Assembly: GCA_037481655.1 (NCBI GenBank)
Contig: JBBFLF010000023.1
Coordinates: 1-39,050 of the forward strand
Direction of reading: 5' to 3'
Length of the DNA stretch: 39,050 nucleotides
Origin: Desulfobaccales bacterium
GTDB lineage: Bacteria > Desulfobacterota > Desulfobaccia > Desulfobaccales > 0-14-0-80-60-11
Below, piece after piece: positions 32,614 through 39,050 of the stretch. Positions within the stretch are counted from its first letter, which is position 1; every line of letters begins with the position of its first letter. The position numbers were made by a program, and so were the translations under genes. Below the pieces are notes generated by a model. The model was given only the letters and a program-made list of their open reading frames with translations, was not told where the DNA came from and did not search any database.

Positions 32614-33057
32614 TTACAAATCCAAAATCACGGTGGCCTGCCAGCCGTCGGGCACCTGGGTGATGGCCAGGCGGTGGTAGGTGGCGGCCTTGACCGCGGT
32701 TTTGCTGAGGTGCCGGGTAGGGTCGTAGGTATCGCCCACGGCCCGGGCTTCCAGGCGTTCCGGGGTCAGGGAGGTGATGATGAAGTCCCGGCCCAGGAAG
32801 GCCTCGGTGTCATAAAGATAAAGCAGGTGATTCAGCCAGGCCACCAGGAGGGCCTCCAGGTCGGGGGCCTCCACGGTGATCTGCCGGCTGATGGTGCCCT
32901 TGAGGCGTCGCCGGTCCACCATGACGGCGGTGAGGGCCCGGGCAGCGTTGGCGAACAGGGCCTCCAGGCTCTCCCCCCAGATTTTCAGGCCCACATCGGC
33001 AGTGTGGGACAAAAAACGGTATGGGCGCCGGCGCGGCCTTGGGGGGGAGGCGGCCAT
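32614..33057 (-). CDS. Archease (RtcB activator)
   Basis: Archease helps RtcB load GMP and turn over. The 147-residue product has the family's FLSHTADVGLKIWGESLEALFANAARAL with the His/Asp metal site, the middle LLVAWLNHLLYLYDTE, and VKAATYHRLAI near the C-terminus. A basic, Pro-rich start (MAASPPRPRRRPY) precedes the domain. Its location directly upstream of rtcB on the same strand is the typical pairing and supports both calls. Repeat R5 lies between the two genes. Confidence 0.95.
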   Translation of the reverse strand: MAASPPRPRRRPYRFLSHTADVGLKIWGESLEALFANAARALTAVMVDRRRLKGTISRQITVEAPDLEALLVAWLNHLLYLYDTEAFLGRDFIITSLTPERLEARAVGDTYDPTRHLSKTAVKAATYHRLAITQVPDGWQATVILDL

Positions 33058-33120
33058 ATCAGGGCATACTCCAACAAATTATAACTGTACTAAATTTTCA
33101 TGAGGGTGCAAAGTTTTTCC

Positions 33121-33741
33121 TCAGGCAGCCGGGCGCCGGTGCCAATTTTCCGGGTCCCGGGCGGCGGCGGCGCCCAGGTCGAAGGCGGTGAGGTTGGCGT
33201 CCACAAAGCGGGGGTTGGTCTTGTCCCGGATGACCTGCTTGAGGTCCTCGGCGCTCACGGGGAGGGTGTCGGTGGCGGCCAGGGCCCCCAGGAGCACCAT
33301 ATTCACCGCCAGGGGGCTGCCGGCCTGGCGGGCCAGGGCACTGGCGTCAAAGGCGAGAAGGCCGCCCACCTGCCCGGCCACCACGGCCAGCATGTCGCCC
33401 ACCGGTGGGTAGCTCACCTGGCCCACGGCCACCGGGTAGGGGGGGATGACGGCGGTGTTGGCCAGCATCAGGGTGTGGGCGTGGCAGAATTCCAGGGCCC
33501 GCAGGGCTTCCAGGGCCTCGAAGGCCAAAACGATGTCGGCCTCGCCGGGGGAGATGATGGGGCTTTTGAGGTCGCCCAGGATGACGGTGGAGGTTACCAC
33601 GCCGCCCCGCTGAGCCATGCCGTGGGTTTCGCTCAACAGGGGAGTGAAGCCGGCGGCCAGGGCCGCCTCGCCCAGCACCCGGCTGGCCAGGAGTGTCCCC
33701 TGGCCGCCCACGCCGGTCATGAAGATGCGCATCCGCAGCAT
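33121..33741 (-). CDS. iorB: Indolepyruvate:ferredoxin oxidoreductase, beta subunit
   Basis: IorB is the gamma-type subunit of the enzyme that oxidises aryl 2-oxoacids from aromatic amino acids to aryl-acetyl-CoA, or runs in reverse for biosynthesis. The 206 residues begin with FMTGVGGQGTLLASRVLGEAAL, then SETHGMAQRGGVVTSTVILG and GEADIVLAFEALEALRALEF, as in IorB. A second ATG (MRIFMTG) nine bases on is also possible. The alpha subunit gene lies upstream, separated by the hairpin repeat R6 and 135 bp. Confidence 0.95.
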   Translation of the reverse strand: MLRMRIFMTGVGGQGTLLASRVLGEAALAAGFTPLLSETHGMAQRGGVVTSTVILGDLKSPIISPGEADIVLAFEALEALRALEFCHAHTLMLANTAVIPPYPVAVGQVSYPPVGDMLAVVAGQVGGLLAFDASALARQAGSPLAVNMVLLGALAATDTLPVSAEDLKQVIRDKTNPRFVDANLTAFDLGAAAARDPENWHRRPAA

Positions 33742-33808
33742 AGGATGTCCTTGTGGATGATGATGAGGTTAACGGCTGAAAACCTTTGTTTATCCCTTTT
33801 TATCAGGA

Positions 33809-33870
33809 TTGGGGGTGGGGGTTTGGGGGGAGGGGGTAAAGGGCCACTGCCCCTTAGCCCCCTCCCCCAC
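33809..33870. repeat. Composite hairpin repeat, copy R6 (partial; between iorA and iorB)
   Basis: Hairpin B (about 33824-33870) is complete, with GGGGGGAGGGGGTAAAGGGC facing GCCCCTTAGCCCCCTCCCCC around CACT. Only half of the central hairpin remains (33809-33823), and hairpin A is absent. B ends 6 bp from the iorA stop codon. Confidence 0.8.
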
Positions 33871-33876
33871 CACATA

Positions 33877-35757
33877 TTAGCTTTTACCCCTTTTGGCCGG
33901 GCGGATGTGGTCGCACAGCTGCACGCAGAAGGCGCAGCCGGCGCACAGGTCCGGATCGATGAGGAGCTGGCGCCGGCTTTCGGCCTCGGTCACATACATG
34001 GCCGGGCAGCCCAGGTATTCCAGGCAGTGCCGGCACTCGCCGCAGTCGCCGGAGATCTGAAAGCGCGCCGTGGGGCGTTTGCCCTTGAGGCGGGCCACAT
34101 ACAGCGGGCAGGGGGACTGGGCCAAAAGCACCCTGACGCCTTGGGCCGCCACCGCCTCCTTGGCCGCGGCCAAAGATTCTTTATATTTCAGGGGGTTGAC
34201 TCGCCAGAACTGGGTCACCCCCAGACCCCGAACGACGGCGGCCAGATCCACCGGCTGGCCGGGATAGTCCGGCGGGGTGAGGGTCACTCCGGGATGGGGC
34301 TGGTGGCCGGTCATGGCGGTGGTGCCGTTGTCCAGGATGACCAAGAGGAGGTCGTGGCGGTTATGCACTGCGTTGGCCAGCCCGGTGAGCCCTCCGTGGA
34401 AAAAGGTGGAATCCCCGATGAAGGCCACCACCTTCTGGCCGCTGGCCCGGGAGAGCCCGCAGGCGGTGGTGATGGAGGAACCCATGCAGATGAGGTAGTC
34501 CGCCATGGACAGGGGCGGCAGGAGCCCCAGGGTGTAGCAGCCGATGTCAGTGGGAAAGACCCCCTCCACCCCCAGATCCCGGAGGGCGATCTTGATGGCG
34601 TAGTACATGGCCCGATGGGGGCAGCCCGGGCAGAGGATGGGGGGCCGCTCCGGCAGGGGCCGGCCCAGGAGCTCGGCAGCCGCAGGGAGGGGCTGAGGCG
34701 CCTCATGAGGCATCTGGCAAAACTCGGCCAGCACCCGGCGCACCAGGCCGGGGTGAAACTCATACAGGCGGGAGAAGAGCCCCTCCCCCTTGCCCCGGAT
34801 GGGCACAGTGAGCCCTCGGCTCTGGGCGAGGGCCTTGAGGGCGTCCTCCAGATAGGGCTCCAGCTCCTCCACCACCAGGACCTTATCCACCCGGGAGAGA
34901 AACCGGGCGATGAGGTCTTCAGGGAGGGGATAAGTAAAGCCCAGCCGGAGGAAGGTTACCCGGTCTTGCAGGCCCAGCTCCAGGAGGGCGTCCGCCACGT
35001 AGGCTGCGGCCACGCCGCTGGCCACAACTCCCAGGGGGCCGCTGCCGAGGAGACGGTTGAAGGGCGAGCTCTCTGCCAGGGCCCGGGCCCGTTCCTGTTT
35101 GGCCAGGAGCCGGGCGTGGGCCTGGCGGGCCACCGCCGGCACCATCACCAGGGAAAAGGGGTCTTTGACGAAGCGGCCCGGTGGGGGCGGCGGTGCCAGC
35201 TCCCCCAGGCTGACCACGCCCCGGGTGTGGTTGACCCGGGTGGTGGTGCGCAGCATCACCGGCAGCCCCAGCTCCTCGGAGAGGGCAAAGGCGGCCAGGG
35301 TCATGTCCTTGGCTTCCTGGGGGCTTTCCGGCTCCAGCATGGGGATGCCGGCAAAGCGGGCATACAGGCGGTTGTCCTGCTCGTTCTGGCTGGAAAAGAG
35401 CGACGGGTCGTCGGCGCTCACCAGCACGAGGCCCCCTTTCACTCCCACGTAGGCCAGGGTCATGAGGGCGTCCGCGGCCACATTTACCCCCACGTGCTTC
35501 ATGGAGGCCAGGGCCCGCCAGCCCGCGGCGGAGGCCCCGGCGGCCACCTCCAGGGCCACCTTTTCGTTGGTGGAATACTCGAAGACCAATCTCCCGGTGC
35601 GGGAGACCTCATAGAGCCGGTCCCCGATCTCCGAGGAGGGAGTGCCGGGATAACAGGCCGCCAGGGCCACCCCGGCTTCCAGGGCCGCCCGGGCGATGGC
35701 CTCATTGCCCAAAAAAAGCCGGCGCTCTCCCGGCTGTCCGGCCAGCAGTTCCGACAT
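33877..35757 (-). CDS. iorA: Indolepyruvate:ferredoxin oxidoreductase, alpha subunit
   Basis: The 626-residue product fuses the pyrimidine domain (GNEAIARAALEAGVALAACYPGTPSSEIGD), the central domain and the ThDP-binding domain (CPGCPHRAMYYAI; GDSTFFHGGLTGLANAVHN; LDNGTTAMTGHQPHPG). Two C-terminal [4Fe-4S] motifs follow: C572, C575, C578, C584 and C605, C608, C611, C615. In the second the usual Cys-Pro is Cys-Asp (QLCDHIRP), a mild oddity. Length and architecture are normal for IorA. Transcription comes from the 35758-35954 gap or from fmdB upstream. Confidence 0.96.
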   Translation of the reverse strand: MSELLAGQPGERRLFLGNEAIARAALEAGVALAACYPGTPSSEIGDRLYEVSRTGRLVFEYSTNEKVALEVAAGASAAGWRALASMKHVGVNVAADALMTLAYVGVKGGLVLVSADDPSLFSSQNEQDNRLYARFAGIPMLEPESPQEAKDMTLAAFALSEELGLPVMLRTTTRVNHTRGVVSLGELAPPPPPGRFVKDPFSLVMVPAVARQAHARLLAKQERARALAESSPFNRLLGSGPLGVVASGVAAAYVADALLELGLQDRVTFLRLGFTYPLPEDLIARFLSRVDKVLVVEELEPYLEDALKALAQSRGLTVPIRGKGEGLFSRLYEFHPGLVRRVLAEFCQMPHEAPQPLPAAAELLGRPLPERPPILCPGCPHRAMYYAIKIALRDLGVEGVFPTDIGCYTLGLLPPLSMADYLICMGSSITTACGLSRASGQKVVAFIGDSTFFHGGLTGLANAVHNRHDLLLVILDNGTTAMTGHQPHPGVTLTPPDYPGQPVDLAAVVRGLGVTQFWRVNPLKYKESLAAAKEAVAAQGVRVLLAQSPCPLYVARLKGKRPTARFQISGDCGECRHCLEYLGCPAMYVTEAESRRQLLIDPDLCAGCAFCVQLCDHIRPAKRGKS

Positions 35758-35954
35758 AACCTTTGCTCCTCACCACGCCGCCATAAGAGAGGGGGCCGGG
35801 CTTGCCTCCGGTCCCCTCGGTCGGGTTTTCCTTTGGGTATGCTCCCGCCAGGATTCCCGGCTGACTCCTCCGGTCGGAAAATCCTGGGCGGGAAAATGAG
35901 AAATTTATCGCTTGGGAAAGGACTTTTGTAAAGGGCTTTTTCACGTCGCCCCTG

Positions 35955-36314
35955 TCAGTCCAGCTCTTCCTCCCCCGTCAGGCCTTCACCCTCGCCCTCT
36001 TCCGCCGCCAGGGCCTCCTCCACCATTTCATCCACGTCGCCCTCAAAGTCCTCGCCCAGCTCGGGCCCCAGCATTTTCAGCATCTTGGCCACGCTTCTCG
36101 GGTCATTTTCATCCAGGTCCCGGAAGCGGGCGGGATCGGCCAGGCGCTCCAGACGGGTCTCCTCGGAGAGGCGCACCCTGACCCGGGAGAGCACCCGGGT
36201 CATCTCAGGGCTGCCGCAGCGGCGGCACACCGGAGTGGCCTCCTCCGCCCGGCTGAGGAAGAGGTATTCCGAAATCCGGCCACAGGCGGCGCAGCGGAAC
36301 TCGTAGATGGGCAT
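35955..36314 (-). CDS. FmdB-type zinc ribbon protein
   Basis: I start it at the ATG at 36314 (MPIYEFRCAACG; 119 residues), as all FmdB-type proteins begin this way; the open frame upstream is non-coding. The zinc ribbon has C8, C11 and a second CxxC (VCRRCGSPEMTRVLS). After it comes a helical, very acidic tail (VDEMVEEALAAEEGEGEGLTGEEELD) not present in minimal family members. The family was named for a putative regulator of formamidase, but its role is unknown. The gene lies 122 bp after the M48 protease. Confidence 0.9.
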   Translation of the reverse strand: MPIYEFRCAACGRISEYLFLSRAEEATPVCRRCGSPEMTRVLSRVRVRLSEETRLERLADPARFRDLDENDPRSVAKMLKMLGPELGEDFEGDVDEMVEEALAAEEGEGEGLTGEEELD

Positions 36315-36436
36315 GGTCCCTCCAGCATCCGGAAAATGTGGGCTCGCACCTTTGGGGCAGGACCCTGGCCCCCCTGGACTTGGGAGGGCGATCAGGCAAG
36401 GGGGGACCGAGGCCCTGGCCCCGGCGCTGGTGAGCG

Positions 36437-37855
36437 TCAATTGGGCACTTTCACCTTCATCTTCTGCAAGCGGGCCACCTGCCGGCGGGCCTCCGCCAGC
36501 CGGCGATCGCTGGCCCCCAAATGCTCCGAGGCCTTGCGAAAATGAAAGAGCGCCGTGGGATAGGCCTTGGTCATCAGGCTGTGAAGGCCCAGATAGTAAT
36601 GCGCCAGCCCCAGATCGCCCTTTTCCCCATACAGGGTGCCCAGATCCAGGTAGACCTCCACAAAGGTGGGGTTGAGGCGATGGGCCTTCTCAAAGAGGGC
36701 CAGAGCCTGGTCATTCTGGCGGCGCTCCCGGGCCATGCGGGCCAGATAATAAAGCGAGGTGGCATCCCCCGGGTCCCGGCGCAGGAGCTCTTCGAAGAGA
36801 GGCTGGGCCTCGGCGTAGCGGGTGCGCTCGAAATAGAAGATGGCCAGGTCCCGGGTGATGAGGGGGTGCCCCGGGGCCAGCTTCAGGGCCTGGCGGAAGG
36901 CGGCCTGGGCCTCCTCCGGACGCTGCAGCTTGGCCAGGGCCAGGGCCTGGCCATAATGAGCCGCGGGATCCTGGGGCCGCCGTTGCAGATCCTGGCTCAC
37001 CCGGCGCAGCAACTGGGCGGGCCGGCCCACCAGGCTCTCCAGCTTCAGGACGAAAAAGGGGAAATCCGGATCATTGCGGGAGGCGCGGGGGGCCTCGTGG
37101 GCGCTTAAATGATGGGCCAAATCCACGATGCGGCTGTTGATGTCCGGGTGGGTGCTTAAGTACACCGGGATATTGCTCCCCTCAAACCAGCGCTGGCGGC
37201 CCATCTTGCGGAACACGGCCATCATGTCCCGGGGGTCATAGCCCGCCTTGGAGAGCCAGAGGATGCCCAGGCCGTCGGCCTCCGCTTCGTGTTCCCGGCT
37301 GTATTTCAGCATGGAGGCTTCGCCCGCGGCCATGGAGCCCACCATCAGGGCCTGGGTCAGGGGCCCCACCCCCACCAGCAGGCCCGCCAGGGCCCCCAGC
37401 ACCGAGGCCACGTTCACCACCCGGCTGCGCTCCAGTTGCCGGGCCAGATGCCGGGCGTGGATGTGGGCGATCTCATGGGCCAGGACGCCGGCCAGCTCCC
37501 CTTCCCGCTCCATCAGGCGGATGAAGCCGCTGGTGACATAGATATACCCCCCCGGCACCGCAAAGGCATTCATGGTGGGGTCATCAATGATATGGAAGCG
37601 GTAGGAGAAGGGTTGCGGCCCGATCTGGCTCACCAGCCGCTGGCCCAGCCGATTGATATAAGAGACCAGAAAGGGGTCGTTGATGACCAGGTAGTATTGT
37701 TGGAGCTGCATGGCGAATTCCTCGCCCAACTGCCGCTCCTGCTCGATGCTGAGGCCGCCGCCCAGAAAGGCCGCCGCGGTCTGAGGGGTGAACACGGCCA
37801 GCCAGACCACCAGCCAGCTGCTCACCAGCCGCCGGGTCCAGGAACTGCGGAGCAT
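36437..37855 (-). CDS. BepA-like M48 metalloprotease with TPR domain
   Basis: The 472-residue protein has a signal peptide (RRLVSSWLVVWLAVFTPQTAAA), an M48 peptidase domain at about residues 35-250 and a tetratricopeptide region at about 290-470. Zinc-site residues are HEIAH at 127-131 and the Glu of EHEAEADGLG near 190. FAVPGGYIYVTSG is a family hallmark. In Gram-negative bacteria BepA works in the periplasm, folding or degrading LptD and other outer-membrane proteins. This suggests a lipopolysaccharide-bearing outer membrane here. It starts 12 bp after the rsfS stop, so both belong to one operon with nadD. Confidence 0.94.
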   Translation of the reverse strand: MLRSSWTRRLVSSWLVVWLAVFTPQTAAAFLGGGLSIEQERQLGEEFAMQLQQYYLVINDPFLVSYINRLGQRLVSQIGPQPFSYRFHIIDDPTMNAFAVPGGYIYVTSGFIRLMEREGELAGVLAHEIAHIHARHLARQLERSRVVNVASVLGALAGLLVGVGPLTQALMVGSMAAGEASMLKYSREHEAEADGLGILWLSKAGYDPRDMMAVFRKMGRQRWFEGSNIPVYLSTHPDINSRIVDLAHHLSAHEAPRASRNDPDFPFFVLKLESLVGRPAQLLRRVSQDLQRRPQDPAAHYGQALALAKLQRPEEAQAAFRQALKLAPGHPLITRDLAIFYFERTRYAEAQPLFEELLRRDPGDATSLYYLARMARERRQNDQALALFEKAHRLNPTFVEVYLDLGTLYGEKGDLGLAHYYLGLHSLMTKAYPTALFHFRKASEHLGASDRRLAEARRQVARLQKMKVKVPN

Positions 37856-37867
37856 GAGAACCTCCGG

Positions 37868-38233
37868 TCAGGCAGGGCCGCCGGTGGCAGGGGGTGCCCC
37901 CGCCAGATATTCCGCCGCCGTCATCCGGGGCGCCTCGGCCCACAGGCCCTCCAGATCATAAAACTCCCGGAAGGGCGGCAGAAACAGGTGAATGATGACG
38001 TCGTTGTAGTCCAGGAGGATCCAGTTTCCCTCCTCCACCCCTTCCCGCCCCAGGGGGTCAATGCCCGCCGCCCCCAGATCCTCCTCCAGATGCTGCGCCA
38101 GGGCCTGGACGTGGCGCCGGGAGGTGCCGGAGGCGATGAGAAAATAATCGGCAAAACCGCAGATCTTCCGCACATCCAGGATCACCAGGTCCACGGCCTT
38201 GTGCGCCGTCATGGTCCTGGTGGCCAGGGTCAC
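37868..38233 (-). CDS. rsfS: Ribosomal silencing factor RsfS
   Basis: RsfS binds L14 and prevents subunit joining when nutrients are scarce. The 121-residue product has the core of the family: VDLVILDVRKICGFADYFLIASGTSRRHVQALAQHL, then EGNWILLDYNDVIIHLFLPPFREFYDLEGLW. The start is uncertain. The GTG at 38233 is the only common start codon, but the frame upstream (LPEDLV before the GTG) looks like a normal RsfS beginning and contains no ATG, GTG or TTG back to the nadD stop. A rare start codon is possible. nadD-rsfS order is typical. Confidence 0.93.
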   Translation of the reverse strand: MTLATRTMTAHKAVDLVILDVRKICGFADYFLIASGTSRRHVQALAQHLEEDLGAAGIDPLGREGVEEGNWILLDYNDVIIHLFLPPFREFYDLEGLWAEAPRMTAAEYLAGAPPATGGPA

Positions 38234-38317
38234 CAGATCTTCGGGAAGGAGAGAAGGGGCCGGGGTCTGCGTGACGTCACTCCCGGGCGCCGGGCCTTTA
38301 GCCCAGCGCCATGCAAC

Positions 38318-38977
38318 TTAACGATACAATTTGTTTTTCAGTATAAATCGCCGCACCCCCTCGGGCAAGAGAAAGCGGATGGAGCGGCCGGCCCGCACCA
38401 GCGCCCGGATACGCGTGGCGGAGATGTCCATCAGCGTCGTGGGCCACCACAGCACCCGGCAGCCTGAAGGGTGCTCAAAACCCTGCCCGTCCGTCAGCTC
38501 CCGGAAGTCCGGGTGCACCTCCCGGCGCAACACCACCCCCACCTCATCCCGGGGGAACCCGGGCCGGTCCAGGACCACAAAATGACTCAGGGTGAAAAGC
38601 TCCCGGTAATCCTTCCAGGTCTGGATCTCCAAAATGGCATCCAAGCCCACCACGAAAAAGAGCTCCGTGTCCGCCCCCAACTCCCGCCGGAGCAGACGCA
38701 GGGTCTCCACCGAATAAGACTTCCCCGGCCGCCGGCCCTCAATGTCCGAGACCTTGAGCCGGGGGTGGCGCCCCACCGCCAGCTTGGCCATGGCGAGCCG
38801 CACCTCAAAGGGGGTCAGGTCCGCGGGGGCCTTGTGCGGCGGAATGGCCGCGGGCACAAACCACAAGGCATCCAACGCCAACCCCTCCGCCACCTCCTCC
38901 CCCGCCCGCAAGTGCCCATAATGAATGGGATTGAACGTCCCCCCAAAAAGCCCCAGGCGCGTGAGTTTCCTTGCCAT
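38318..38977 (-). CDS. nadD: Nicotinate-nucleotide adenylyltransferase
   Basis: NadD adenylates nicotinate mononucleotide in NAD synthesis. The 219-residue product shows GLFGGTFNPIHYGHLRAGEEV near the N-terminus, FVPAAIPPHKAP, FVVGLDAILEIQTWKDY, and the C-terminal DISATRIRALVRAGRS that matches the ISxTxIR motif. AAGG lies 7 nt before the ATG. Repeat R7 starts only 9 bp further upstream. Confidence 0.97.
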   Translation of the reverse strand: MARKLTRLGLFGGTFNPIHYGHLRAGEEVAEGLALDALWFVPAAIPPHKAPADLTPFEVRLAMAKLAVGRHPRLKVSDIEGRRPGKSYSVETLRLLRRELGADTELFFVVGLDAILEIQTWKDYRELFTLSHFVVLDRPGFPRDEVGVVLRREVHPDFRELTDGQGFEHPSGCRVLWWPTTLMDISATRIRALVRAGRSIRFLLPEGVRRFILKNKLYR

Positions 38978-38986
38978 CGGGTTGCC

Positions 38987-39050
38987 TTGAGGGGAGGGCT
39001 GGGGGAACGCAGTTCCCCCACCCTCCCCTCAAACTCCCCTCCCCACCCCC
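38987..39050. repeat. Composite hairpin repeat, copy R7 (cut by window end)
   Basis: Hairpin A is complete (38987-39032), with TTGAGGGGAGGG and GGGGGAAC/GTTCCCCC around GCA. The beginning of the central hairpin follows to 39050 (ACTCCCCTCCCCACCCC, the same as in R5). The copy lies in the leader of nadD. Confidence 0.8.

Overview
The window is a stretch of GC-rich (about two-thirds G+C by eye) chromosome from a strict anaerobe, most likely a member of the Desulfobacterota (a Desulfobacca-like lineage is my best guess, from gene content only). Signs of this lifestyle are a tandem ASKHA acyl-CoA dehydratase-type activase, a ferredoxin/ASKHA corrinoid-reactivase-like protein, an iron-sulfur flavoprotein, two separate 2-oxoacid:ferredoxin oxidoreductases (Por-type and Ior-type) and a radical SAM enzyme. 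Almost all of it is ordinary single-copy core chromosome. I see no tRNA, rRNA, CRISPR array, prophage or transposase.

Layout. 1-3034 (minus): priA and a zinc-ribbon membrane protein. 3316-3692 (plus): a small exported helical protein with a hairpin behind it. 3745-9280 (minus): the 1397-residue activase, a radical SAM/winged-helix enzyme and a tiny partner protein ending in a Cys motif. 9428-10847: a TetR regulator with its own promoter and operator, divergent from an iron-sulfur flavoprotein. 10983-14265 (minus): an RACo-like protein overlapping a glycosyltransferase whose 5' part is AT-rich. 14288-16337 (plus): a MagIII-like DNA glycosylase, a small ORF and a ParB-like 'DGMHR' protein, set among long stretches without genes. 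17051-19362: an envelope group of two lipoproteins and an SPFH protein. 19680-23054 (plus): porGD-porA-porB. 23288-24294 (minus): a MauE/DoxX-like membrane protein and an anchored rhodanese. 24383-29957 (minus): the translation operon ffh, rpsP, khpA, rimM, trmD, rplS, rnhB, yraN, rsmI. 30013-31021: an AT-rich foreign gene and a fragment of a second rtcB. 31022-33057 (minus): rtcB and archease (RNA ligation/repair). 33121-35757 (minus): iorB and iorA. 35955-38977 (minus): an FmdB-type zinc ribbon protein, a BepA-like M48 protease, rsfS and nadD.

The most interesting items are: (1) a family of about 130-bp three-hairpin repeats, seven copies here with two cut by the window ends, that abut stop codons by only 2-8 bp and usually sit in one orientation between genes, even inside operons; two diverged single-hairpin relatives show paired base changes in their stems. 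(2) An AT-rich solitary gene (30013-30759) whose motifs resemble a class III nucleotide cyclase fold, lodged beside (3) a diverged C-terminal fragment of a second rtcB, which lies exactly in the reading frame of the intact rtcB beyond its stop codon.
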